13,479 bases of DNA from an uncultured cyanobacterium (GTDB lineage Bacteria > Cyanobacteriota > Vampirovibrionia > Gastranaerophilales > Gastranaerophilaceae). The notes beneath the pieces are model-generated. The model was not told the DNA's origin and searched no databases. It worked only from the letters and a program-made list of their open reading frames with translations. Each line of letters starts with the position of its first letter. The first letter of the stretch is position 1. A program made the translations under genes and the position numbers. This document shows, in pieces, positions 6,728-13,423 of this stretch. The stretch covers positions 1-13,479 of the forward strand of contig CABUXT010000040.1 of assembly GCA_902495705.1 (NCBI GenBank). Reading direction: 5' to 3'.

Positions 6728-7843
6728 ATGAAAGAGAATAAACGAGAATTTGTAAATAAAATTACAATGGAACTTGAAAAATTTAGTGACGAAAAAAGAA
6801 AAAGAATAAAACAATTAATAATCAAACAATTAATAGTTTTTACAATTGGCTATTTTGCAAGTAAAGGCTGTTTATTAGTGAATCATCCTGTTTTTTCTGT
6901 ATTTTGTATGTCGGTAGTCTTGTTTAGTTGTATTGCGTTTTTTTATAATTTTCCTGATGATAATAAAGAGTTTAAAAAGTTTTTAAAAAAGAAATGCAAA
7001 GCTCAGATTTTAAAAGAGTTTGATTTAGAAACTTTAAATGGAAAGCCAATCCCTGATGATATTGTGAAAAAAAGTAACTTGTTCCCTCTGTATTCAAAGA
7101 CAGAAACGGATGATGTATTTGAAGGTGTTTATAAGGATACCAAATTTAAAGTTGTTGAAACAAGACTTATTGCAAAAAGAAAGAATAACGAAATTGATGC
7201 ATTCAAAGGGGTAATTCTTGTATTAAATGCAAATAAAAAAATAGAATCAGAAACTCTAGTGACTTCAAAAGGGGATAGAAATATAAGAAACCTCCCTCCT
7301 TGTTTAAATTCAATATTAGGTTTTCTAATAGGTGGGTTGCTTCTCACCTCAATAAGTTGTACAGTAATTCCATTGTTTTTAATATTAAGAGATTCAATGT
7401 TTTCAACTGTTAAACCTCATTTTGCTTTTTCAATAGAAGATATTATGGTGCTAATCCCTTCTTTGATATTGATTGGAGCACTTGGTATATATATTTATAA
7501 GCAAATAAAAAAAATGCAAAAAGCCACCCTTGAAGATGTTAATTTTGAAAAATCTTTTGATGTGTATACAAAAGACCAAGTTGAAGCAAGATATATTTTA
7601 ACTCCAACATTTATGGAGCGTTTGAAATCATTAAATACCTCTTTTGGTACAAAAGGGGTAAAATGTTCTTTTTTTGATGATTATATTATGATTGCAATCC
7701 CGACCAAAAAAGATTTATTTGAACTAGGTAGTTTGTATCAATCTCTAGGGTCAAATAAATTAGTTGAGGAGTTTTATGACGAATTACATTCAATTTATGA
7801 TATGATAGACCATTTAAAACTTAATGAAAAAATAGGGTTGTAA
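6728..7843 (+). CDS. DUF3137-like four-TM membrane protein inside the efflux operon
   Basis: A 371-residue membrane protein of unknown function. Hydrophobic segments at about 33-50, 56-74, 195-220 and 239-257 predict four membrane spans, with a charged N-terminus. The C-terminal part carries what I recognise as the DUF3137 signature: NFEKSFDVYTKDQVEARYIL, then TPTFMERLK and YIMIAIPTKKDLFE (residues 272-332). An upstream half (FEGVYKDTKFKVVETRL and AFKGVILVLNANK, residues 131-170) fits the N-terminal half of the same domain. If so, the second membrane hairpin splits the domain. The ribosome site AAAGGG lies ten bases before the ATG. It sits 44 bases after the adaptor and 3 bases before the ATPase, whose ribosome site overlaps its end. 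That placement suggests an accessory or regulatory subunit of the transporter. The domain call is from memory of the family; the role is inference. Confidence 0.75.
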   Translation: MKENKREFVNKITMELEKFSDEKRKRIKQLIIKQLIVFTIGYFASKGCLLVNHPVFSVFCMSVVLFSCIAFFYNFPDDNKEFKKFLKKKCKAQILKEFDLETLNGKPIPDDIVKKSNLFPLYSKTETDDVFEGVYKDTKFKVVETRLIAKRKNNEIDAFKGVILVLNANKKIESETLVTSKGDRNIRNLPPCLNSILGFLIGGLLLTSISCTVIPLFLILRDSMFSTVKPHFAFSIEDIMVLIPSLILIGALGIYIYKQIKKMQKATLEDVNFEKSFDVYTKDQVEARYILTPTFMERLKSLNTSFGTKGVKCSFFDDYIMIAIPTKKDLFELGSLYQSLGSNKLVEEFYDELHSIYDMIDHLKLNEKIGL

Positions 7844-7846
7844 AAT

Positions 7847-8563
7847 ATGGATTTAATAACTGTAGAACATGCGATAAAAACTTATCAAACAGGTGAAGAT
7901 TCATTTAATGCTTTAAATGATGTTTCATTAAGTGTTAAAAAAGGTGAATTTACCGCTATTATGGGAACGTCTGGTTCTGGCAAATCAACTTTTATGAATA
8001 TGTTAGGAACATTAGACAAACCAACATCTGGCAGTTATTTTTTAGACGGGCAAGATATGCTCAATTTGAATAATGATGAATTGGCACGTGTAAGATGTGA
8101 AAAAATAGGATTTATTTTTCAAGGGTTTAATTTGATATCAAGAACTTCTGCTCTTGATAATGTTTGCCTTCCAATGATTTATAAAGGAGTGCCAGAAGAA
8201 GAACGTATTGAGCGTGCCAAATGGGCATTAAAAATTGTCGGACTAGAAAAACGAGAAGACCACATGCCAAACCAAATGTCCGGAGGTCAACAACAGCGTG
8301 TTGCGATTGCTCGTGCAATTGTTAATGATGCACCGCTTATTCTTGCGGATGAGCCAACAGGAAACCTTGATACAAAGACAAGTATTGAGGTTATGGAGTT
8401 TTTTATCAGGTTAAATGAGGAGATGGGCAAAACTATTGTATTAGTTACCCATGAACCTGATATTGCCGAATATACAAAACGAGTAGTTAAATTTAAAGAT
8501 GGAAATATTGTTCTTGATGTACCAAAAGATGTTTGGTTAGCTCACAGGACGAGAGAAACGTAA
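7847..8563 (+). CDS. MacB/LolD-type ABC transporter ATPase
   Basis: A 238-residue nucleotide-binding subunit that powers the adjacent permease. All key motifs are intact: Walker A GTSGSGKST (40-48), Q-loop Gln92 in FIFQGFNL, signature MSGGQQQRVAIARA (144-157), Walker B LILADEP with Glu169, D-loop GNLD (172-175) and switch His202 in LVTHEP. LDKPTSGSYFLDGQD and VCLPMIYKGV are characteristic of the MacB/LolD subfamily. The ATPase and permease are separate genes here, unlike fused E. coli MacB; split forms are common in other phyla. The ribosome site AGGG overlaps the end of the preceding DUF3137 gene, indicating coupled translation. The permease begins 18 bases after the stop. The subfamily is clear; whether the machine expels small molecules, peptides or lipoproteins is not determined by the sequence. 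Confidence 0.95.
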   Translation: MDLITVEHAIKTYQTGEDSFNALNDVSLSVKKGEFTAIMGTSGSGKSTFMNMLGTLDKPTSGSYFLDGQDMLNLNNDELARVRCEKIGFIFQGFNLISRTSALDNVCLPMIYKGVPEEERIERAKWALKIVGLEKREDHMPNQMSGGQQQRVAIARAIVNDAPLILADEPTGNLDTKTSIEVMEFFIRLNEEMGKTIVLVTHEPDIAEYTKRVVKFKDGNIVLDVPKDVWLAHRTRET

Positions 8564-8581
8564 TTCAAGGAAAAATAAACA

Positions 8582-9811
8582 ATGCTAGATTTTAAATCCA
8601 TATTCAGAATGGCTGTAATTTCATTAAAAATAAACAAAATGCGTTCTATGCTTACAAGTTTAGGCATAATTATCGGCGTTAGTGCCGTAATTATTATGCT
8701 TGCTGTTGGTTCAGGCGCAAGCAAGAAAATTGCAAAAGATATGGAGTCAATGGGAAGTAACTTGTTGATGATACGTTCGGCTTCTGCAAAATCAGGTGGA
8801 GTCAGAATGGGAATGGGTACACATCCGACGCTTACGATGAAAGATGCCGAAACTATTGAAAACAAAAGCCGTGGAATTTTAGCGATTGCACCGTATTCCG
8901 CAGAATCAAAACAATTAACCTACGGCAATCAAAACTGGTCAACAACGGTTGGCGGAACAACTCAGCCGTATTTTTTGATAAGAAATTATGAAATCGAATC
9001 TGGCAGAGGATTTATACCGGAAGACAGCAAAAACTGTACAAAAGTTGCAATTATCGGTCAAACCGTTTCAACCGAATTATTTGGCGACGTTGACCCAATC
9101 GGCAAAACTATTCGTATTGGCAATGTTCCGTTTAAAGTAATCGGATTATTAAAGACAAAAGGTTCAAGCGGAATGGGTCAAGACCAAGATGATTTGGTGT
9201 TTATTCCAATCACAACCGCACAAAGAAAAGTTTTCGGAACAGATTTCCCTGGAACAGTCAGCATGATTGCTGTCAAAGCTCAAAATGATGAAGTCATAAA
9301 CGATGCCCAAGAAGATATCACAGAAATTTTGCGCCACAGGCATAACATCGGAAAAAATCAGGATGATGATTTTGAAATAAGAAACCTTGCCGAAATGCAA
9401 GAGACTATCAAATCTACAACCAAAACAATGTCATTATTGTTAGGTGCAATTGCAGGGGTTTCGCTGATTGTTGGCGGTATCGGTATTATGAATATTATGT
9501 TGGTTTCTGTAACAGAAAGAACAAAGGAAATCGGTATACGTATGGCAATTGGTGCGAAAGCATCTGATATCAGAATCCAATTTTTGATAGAATCCTTTAT
9601 GCTATCTATGATTGGCGGTTTGATTGGTGTTGCAATTGGCATAATCGGAGCGCACATAATGCACGCACTCGCCGGTATGAATATTGCAATCACAGCCTCA
9701 TCAATACTGTTGTCGTTAGGGTTCTCTGCAGCAATTGGTATAGGTTTTGGGTATTATCCTGCCTACAAAGCGTCATTACTTAACCCAATCGACGCATTGA
9801 GATACGAATAA
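8582..9811 (+). CDS. MacB-type ABC transporter permease (MacB_PCD + FtsX domains)
   Basis: A 409-residue inner-membrane subunit that couples ATP hydrolysis to periplasmic movement rather than forming a classical channel. TM1 is at about 24-43 within RSMLTSLGIIIGVSAVIIML, followed by a periplasmic MacB_PCD domain of about 230 residues. This domain includes SMGSNLLMIRSAS, IGQTVSTELFGDVDPIGKTI and VFIPITTAQRKVFG. The FtsX domain starts near 283: ISLIVGGIGIMNIMLVSVTE-type TM2, the cytoplasmic RTKEIGIRMAIGA coupling segment, TM3 at about 338-358 and TM4 at about 370-393, then the terminal P-x-x-A-L-R-Y-E motif. The length and four-TM layout match type VII ABC permeases. AAGGA stands ten bases before the ATG. 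By eye its third codon positions carry more C and G than the genes before it. No clear terminator follows it. Confidence 0.94.
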   Translation: MLDFKSIFRMAVISLKINKMRSMLTSLGIIIGVSAVIIMLAVGSGASKKIAKDMESMGSNLLMIRSASAKSGGVRMGMGTHPTLTMKDAETIENKSRGILAIAPYSAESKQLTYGNQNWSTTVGGTTQPYFLIRNYEIESGRGFIPEDSKNCTKVAIIGQTVSTELFGDVDPIGKTIRIGNVPFKVIGLLKTKGSSGMGQDQDDLVFIPITTAQRKVFGTDFPGTVSMIAVKAQNDEVINDAQEDITEILRHRHNIGKNQDDDFEIRNLAEMQETIKSTTKTMSLLLGAIAGVSLIVGGIGIMNIMLVSVTERTKEIGIRMAIGAKASDIRIQFLIESFMLSMIGGLIGVAIGIIGAHIMHALAGMNIAITASSILLSLGFSAAIGIGFGYYPAYKASLLNPIDALRYE

Positions 9812-9858
9812 TCTTGTATTTATTATACTTTTGAACAAAATATTGCCTGAGTTGGTAA

Positions 9859-9887
9859 TTGCCATTTGGATAATATGGGTATATTTT
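9859..9887 (+). promoter_or_regulatory. Possible promoter of the histidine kinase gene
   Basis: TTGCCA (9859-9864) stands 17 bases before TATTTT (9882-9887), a modest match to a sigma-70-type promoter. It would start transcription about 25 bases ahead of the ATG at 9920, leaving the AGGG ribosome site in the leader. The 108-base gap after the permease makes an independent promoter reasonable, but readthrough from the operon is equally possible because no terminator is visible. Confidence 0.3.
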
Positions 9888-9919
9888 ATTCCTATAACTG
9901 CAATTTAATAGGGTAAAAT

Positions 9920-11383
9920 ATGATTAATATTCAAAACAAAGATTTTTTGCTTAACTCGATTTTAGAATACTGTGACGATTTAATTACGATTAAAGATGTA
10001 AACTTAAAATACCTTGCCTGTAACAGGGCGTTTCTAAATCATCTCGGAGCAGAAAGAGATTCGGAAGTTGTCGGCAAATCGGTCTATGAAGTTTTCAACC
10101 CTATAAATGCAGAAATTTTGGCAGAAAAATTTTTGGAAGTAATAAATTCAGAAAATACCAAAACTTGTGTATTCAAAATAAACATAAAAGGCGAACCCAG
10201 AATAGTTAAACAAATTTCATCTCCAATCATCAAAGACGGTAAGTTGCAAGGAGTTTTGTCAATTTCTTCTGATGTTACTAAAGAAGAAAATTTGAAATTA
10301 AAACTGGTCGAAAAGATTAGTCAGTTGAATACGATTTTGGAATATTTGCCGATAAATCTTTATATGAAAAATGCACAAGGGGAATATCTTTTAGGTACAA
10401 AATACGCCAAAGACTTTGTAGATAATGGCGTTGATGCTTATTCAGGAATAACCGTCAATATGGATGACGCGGAAGAACAAACGTTGAGCGAGGATTCCTA
10501 TGTCTTAACCAACAAAAAGCCACTGAGTGGAGAAAAAACTGCTCAAGATTACAAAGGACAAACCCATTGGTACAGATATCAAAAAGTTCCGATTTTGATG
10601 GATAATAATGAAGTTTCAGGTTTAATTACACTTGTCAAAAATATTGATAACGAAAAAGTTTTAGAAAACCGCAAAAACCTTTTCTTGGCAACTCTTAGTC
10701 ATGATTTGAAAAATCCGCTTTTGGCTCAGATAAGTTCGCTTGATTTGTTTAGCAAAGGTACATTTGGCGAATTGAACGAAACACAAAAGGAAATGATTGA
10801 CTTAATTTTGGAATCTTCAAAATACATGCGCGATATGCTTTATTCGTTGTTAAAAGCTTTCAAAGACAATCATGGCTCAATCAAATTTGAAAGACGGAAT
10901 TTTGATGTTTACAAATTGGTTTCAAAAATCGTCAAAGAAATGAACGATTTGGCTTTGGAAAACGATATCAAAATCAATTTTGACTCAGCAATCCTTGATG
11001 AAGATAAAATGATTTATGCCGACGAAATTCAACTAAGACGTGTTGTTGGCAATATTTTGAATAACGCAATCAGCTATGGTTATAAAAACACTGAAATCAA
11101 TGTAAAAATGTGGACTCAAGGTCAAATTTTGAAGATGTCATTTGAAAATACGAGCGATGTTATCCCTGACGATTTGAAAAATATTATCTTTGATAAATAT
11201 GTTTGCGGTAAAAATGTCACCGGCGGATTGGGTATTGGTTTAGGTTTGTATTTTTGTAAAAAAGTTTTGGAAGCTCACGAAGGGAACATTCACCTTGAAA
11301 CCAACGGCAACCACAACAAATTTGTGATTGATTTGCCTATGCTTGATGAAAATACAGTGACAATCAGCGAAATTGTACTGTAA
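9920..11383 (+). CDS. Soluble two-PAS sensor histidine kinase (orphan)
   Basis: A 487-residue kinase with no membrane span, so it senses a cytoplasmic cue. Residues about 10-122 look like a PAS domain (ITIKDVNLKYLACNRAFLNH, ending GVLSISSDVTKEE). A second PAS-like domain covers about 135-245 (NLYMKNAQGEYLLGTKYAKD). HisKA contains LSHDLKNPLLAQ with phospho-acceptor His261. The catalytic domain has an N-box NILNNAISYGYK (378-389) and a glycine-rich loop GGLGIGLGLYFCKK (435-448). The usual G1 box D-x-G-x-G is replaced by ENTSDVIPDD (409-418), so nucleotide contact there is atypical, though N-x-G-like variants are known in active kinases. AGGG lies six bases before the ATG. No response regulator is present nearby; its partner must be elsewhere. 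Proximity to the transporter operon hints at shared regulation, unproven. Confidence 0.9.
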   Translation: MINIQNKDFLLNSILEYCDDLITIKDVNLKYLACNRAFLNHLGAERDSEVVGKSVYEVFNPINAEILAEKFLEVINSENTKTCVFKINIKGEPRIVKQISSPIIKDGKLQGVLSISSDVTKEENLKLKLVEKISQLNTILEYLPINLYMKNAQGEYLLGTKYAKDFVDNGVDAYSGITVNMDDAEEQTLSEDSYVLTNKKPLSGEKTAQDYKGQTHWYRYQKVPILMDNNEVSGLITLVKNIDNEKVLENRKNLFLATLSHDLKNPLLAQISSLDLFSKGTFGELNETQKEMIDLILESSKYMRDMLYSLLKAFKDNHGSIKFERRNFDVYKLVSKIVKEMNDLALENDIKINFDSAILDEDKMIYADEIQLRRVVGNILNNAISYGYKNTEINVKMWTQGQILKMSFENTSDVIPDDLKNIIFDKYVCGKNVTGGLGIGLGLYFCKKVLEAHEGNIHLETNGNHNKFVIDLPMLDENTVTISEIVL

Positions 11384-11394
11384 AAGCAAAAGAG

Positions 11395-11691
11395 TTATTT
11401 ACCTTCTATCTCCCATTTTTTAGAAGTATGTAAAACTCTCAAAATAAAAATATCATTTCCTTTGACTTGATACGGCACAATATACGGATATTTAGATATT
11501 ACAAGTTCTCTTGTGCGCAAAACTCTTCCTGCTCTGCCTGCTGATGGCATTTGCGGTAAAATTGTTTCTATCTGGTTGATAATATGTGCTACTACCTTCT
11601 TGGCAGCGATTTCGTTATCTTCATAAATAAACTTTTTTATTGATTGCAAATCTTGTGCAGCCGATATTGTAAATTTTATTTCATAGCCCAT
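11395..11691 (-). CDS. RelE/ParE-family toxin
   Basis: A 98-residue toxin of a type II toxin-antitoxin pair. Features of the family are visible: YEIKFTISAAQDLQSIKKF at the start, a central MPSAGRAGRVLRTRELVIS, then YPYIVPYQVKGNDIFILRV and a terminal LHTSKKWE. In many relatives the last segment reads H-x-x-R; here lysines replace that arginine, so potency may differ. Whether the target is mRNA on the ribosome (RelE-like) or gyrase (ParE-like) cannot be settled from the sequence; the GR-x-x-R-T-R-E-L-V stretch looks more like the ParE/StbE branch. Its ATG shares one base with the antitoxin stop (TAATG), implying translational coupling. Its 3' end lies only 11 bases from the converging kinase gene, with no visible terminator between. 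Confidence 0.88.
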   Translation of the reverse strand: MGYEIKFTISAAQDLQSIKKFIYEDNEIAAKKVVAHIINQIETILPQMPSAGRAGRVLRTRELVISKYPYIVPYQVKGNDIFILRVLHTSKKWEIEGK

Positions 11692-11921
11692 TAGTCAATA
11701 TTCCAGCTCTTTTTAACATCATCTAGGGATAATACACTTTCATTTTCAACATCTTTCAATCCGTCTTGAATTGCGCGGATTTGCCATGATTCGACTTCTA
11801 AATACTTTTCGATTGCATCAATTGCAAGATATGCCTTAGTTCTGCCAGTAGCTTTTGCTAACTCCTCCAGACGATTTTTTGTATCTTTTGGGATTCTAAG
11901 AGAAAATTGTTCAGATGCCAT
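11691..11921 (-). CDS. Ribbon-helix-helix (ParD/CopG-like) antitoxin
   Basis: A 76-residue antitoxin and likely autorepressor. The N-terminus FSLRIPKDTKNRLEELAKAT followed by GRTKAYLAIDAIEKYLE is a ribbon-helix-helix DNA-binding domain, in which the strand residues of FSLRI would contact the operator. The C-terminal ESWQIRAIQDGLKDVEN and LDDVKKSW form the toxin-binding tail; the W-Q-I-x-x-I-x-x-G-L pattern is typical of antitoxins paired with RelE/ParE toxins. A GGG-containing ribosome site lies eight bases before the ATG. It is the first gene of the pair, the usual order for this class. The promoter and an inverted repeat directly upstream fit self-repression. Confidence 0.88.
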   Translation of the reverse strand: MASEQFSLRIPKDTKNRLEELAKATGRTKAYLAIDAIEKYLEVESWQIRAIQDGLKDVENESVLSLDDVKKSWNID

Positions 11922-11937
11922 TTGTTTTACCCTTTTT

Positions 11938-11966
11938 TGTATTACATATAATTACATTGTAATACA
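11938..11966. promoter_or_regulatory. Inverted-repeat operator over the toxin-antitoxin promoter
   Basis: Arms TGTATTAC (11938-11945) and GTAATACA (11959-11966) are perfect inverted copies 13 bases apart. A further ATTAC half-site at 11951-11955 pairs with GTAAT at 11959-11963. The block covers the -10 box and the predicted start, so binding by the ribbon-helix-helix antitoxin would block transcription. Several spaced half-sites are usual for cooperative RHH binding. Confidence 0.6.
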
Positions 11967-11984
11967 TTGCAACATATTTTTCAA
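11956..11984 (-). promoter_or_regulatory. Promoter of the toxin-antitoxin pair
   Basis: On the minus strand TTGAAA (11979-11984), a 17-base spacer and TACAAT (11956-11961) form a good sigma-70-type promoter (five of six matches in each box). It places the transcript start near 11949, leaving room for the ribosome site at 11930-11934. Confidence 0.7.
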
Positions 11985-12006
11985 GAGGGATTGTACAGCA
12001 CATCAC

Positions 12007-12035
12007 TTTAAAATATTAATTAATAGTAGTATAAT
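12007..12035 (+). promoter_or_regulatory. Promoter of the XRE regulator gene
   Basis: TTTAAA (12007-12012) is separated by 17 bases from a perfect TATAAT (12030-12035). Only seven bases lie between the -10 box and the ATG at 12043, so the transcript probably begins at or within a base or two of the start codon. It diverges from the toxin-antitoxin promoter less than 30 bases away. Confidence 0.65.
12014..12025. promoter_or_regulatory. Palindrome in the promoter spacer, possible XRE operator
   Basis: TATTAATTAATA is a perfect 12-base palindrome lying wholly inside the spacer of the XRE promoter. That is a favourable place for autorepression by the dimeric regulator it drives. In such AT-rich DNA a palindrome of this kind may arise by chance. 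Confidence 0.3.
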
Positions 12036-12042
12036 TACAGAT

Positions 12043-12261
12043 ATGAAAGATGAGAGGAACAAAATTTTAGCAAGAAACATCAAGGCTGAACGCTACAGAA
12101 AAGGGGTTACCCAGTCTGAACTTGCTGAAAAAATTGATGTCAGCGACAGCACAATCAGCCTTATAGAACGAGGGATTCAAACCCCTTCAATCTTTCTTGT
12201 GTACGACATTTCCAGATTTTTGCAAATTGATATAAATGACCTTTTGAAAAACTTAGATTAA
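12043..12261 (+). CDS. Small XRE-family transcriptional regulator
   Basis: A 72-residue protein that is almost entirely a Cro/CI-type helix-turn-helix domain. IKAERYRKGVTQSELAEKI (13-31) carries the first helices, and VSDSTISLIERGIQTPS (33-49) contains the recognition helix with the characteristic S-x-x-E-R-G. The tail LVYDISRFLQIDINDLLK completes the five-helix fold. There is no extra sensor or peptidase domain, so it probably acts as a simple dimeric repressor. No Shine-Dalgarno sequence precedes the ATG, consistent with leaderless translation. It stands between a toxin-antitoxin pair and a kinase gene. It might regulate either or only itself; the sequence does not decide. Confidence 0.88.
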   Translation: MKDERNKILARNIKAERYRKGVTQSELAEKIDVSDSTISLIERGIQTPSIFLVYDISRFLQIDINDLLKNLD

Positions 12262-12358
12262 GGATTGTGAACTTTCTGACATAAAAATTTTTACCACTAG
12301 CAAAAAAGTTTTTTCTCATGTATTATATTGTTCATACTCAATAAAATATGGAAAGAAC

Positions 12359-13216
12359 ATGCAATTGTTAATTGGAAAAGAATTAAACTCGAATGACAAA
12401 ATCTATAAACCGGATTTTAATTCAAAGTCAGGCAGAGAATTATTAGCGTTTTATCTACAAACTAAATTCAGACAAATATTTTTGTTCGACAAAAAGCAAG
12501 AATTACCTATCATCAACAGTATCAACCCCCATTTTATAGATAATTTTTCGCGCAGATTGATAAACAAACCTGCAAAACGCCTTTTGATTGGGGTCACAGG
12601 CGAATCGGCATCAGGGAAGTCAACGATTTGTCACGAGATTAAAAACGTTATTGAGCAATTGGCAATGCCTGTTACTGTATTGAGTACCGACAACTATTTT
12701 AACGATATTTCTGCTTTAATCAACAAATACGGCTCTTTTGATAATTTACGTGATAACGGCTACGATGTAGATGCCCCAACGAGTTTCCAACTCGACACTT
12801 TGCGTTCGGATTTGGAAGATTTGTCTGACGGCTTAGACATCAAAGCTCCAATGTATTTGCCGAACGGAACAGGTGTTTCAATGCCTAAAGCTATTGATAT
12901 TCCTGCCCAAAAAATTATCGTTGTTGAAGGTATCGCAACAATGTACGAATCCGTAAAAGATGTTTTTGACATCAAGATTTATGTTGAGACAGAAAACGAG
13001 TTAAGAAAAAACAGATTTATGACTCGTGCGGTTGAAGAACGTAACCAAAGTATGGATAATGCTGAAAAGCATTGGAATTATATCGCACAAGCAGGTGAAA
13101 AATATGTTAAACCATTCCGCAAGGAAGCTGATTTGGTAATCAATGGGAATTCTGATTTGAAATACTTCGCCCACATGCTTGAGTATATTTACGATATTAC
13201 AAACAATTTCCAATAA
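12359..13216 (+). CDS. Uridine kinase/phosphoribulokinase-fold P-loop kinase with N-terminal extension
   Basis: A 285-residue soluble kinase. GVTGESASGKST (78-89) is the P-loop. STDNYFNDI (109-117) holds the catalytic-type Asp111 at the place of the S-x-D-x-F/Y motif of uridine kinases. DVDAPTSFQLDTL (137-149) matches the D-x-P-x-S/A-F segment, and IIVVEGIATMYES (186-198) the second strand with Glu190-Gly191. FDIKIYVETENELRKNRFM with further arginines at 223 and 228 resembles the lid. About 75 residues precede the P-loop, whereas a typical uridine kinase has only some 15, so this is a variant subfamily and I cannot assign the substrate with confidence. GGAAAG lies a few bases before the ATG. 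The 97-base gap after the XRE gene holds no clear terminator. The neighbours give no metabolic context. Confidence 0.82.
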   Translation: MQLLIGKELNSNDKIYKPDFNSKSGRELLAFYLQTKFRQIFLFDKKQELPIINSINPHFIDNFSRRLINKPAKRLLIGVTGESASGKSTICHEIKNVIEQLAMPVTVLSTDNYFNDISALINKYGSFDNLRDNGYDVDAPTSFQLDTLRSDLEDLSDGLDIKAPMYLPNGTGVSMPKAIDIPAQKIIVVEGIATMYESVKDVFDIKIYVETENELRKNRFMTRAVEERNQSMDNAEKHWNYIAQAGEKYVKPFRKEADLVINGNSDLKYFAHMLEYIYDITNNFQ

Positions 13217-13220
13217 TAGA

Positions 13221-13393
13221 TGTCATTCTGAACTTTACAAAGCGAACCGTTGAGCTTTGCAAAATGAGTGAAACTGCATACCATATGGCTGAGGAATGGG
13301 AGAGGTTTGATAAAAAACTTCCTCGCCCCTTGTGGGAGAGGAATGAGGAGAGGGGGGCAAGGTCGTTCAAATTATTCTTTTTCATGCACTCCG
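13221..13393 (+). repeat. Dispersed repeat, right copy (inverted relative to left end)
   Basis: It opens with TGTCATTCTGAA, identical to the reverse complement of 309-320. Positions 13266-13294 and 13377-13393 match, in inverted orientation, blocks 44-72 and 3-19 at the left end. Between them lies a hairpin, CCTCGCCC (13321-13328) with GGGAGAGG (13334-13341), one mismatch, followed by a G-rich run. An open frame crosses the region, but it has no ribosome site and is not conserved in the other copy. Confidence 0.7.
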
Positions 13394-13399
13394 TGCAGG

Positions 13400-13423
13400 G
13401 GTGCTTTTGGTGGCAAAAGCACC
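13400..13423. repeat. Perfect 10-bp hairpin in the right-end repeat
   Basis: GGTGCTTTTG and CAAAAGCACC pair perfectly around the loop GTGG. No T-run follows, so it is not a convincing terminator of the kinase gene, whose stop is about 185 bases away. It looks like part of the dispersed repeat that continues to the window edge; the remaining bases to 13479 hold no recognisable feature. Confidence 0.5.

Noticed and set aside
8582..9811. LolC/LolE lipoprotein-release identity for the permease
   Set aside because: The adjacent MacA-type adaptor and TolC-type channel point to a MacB-type pump; a lone Lol system would not need them.
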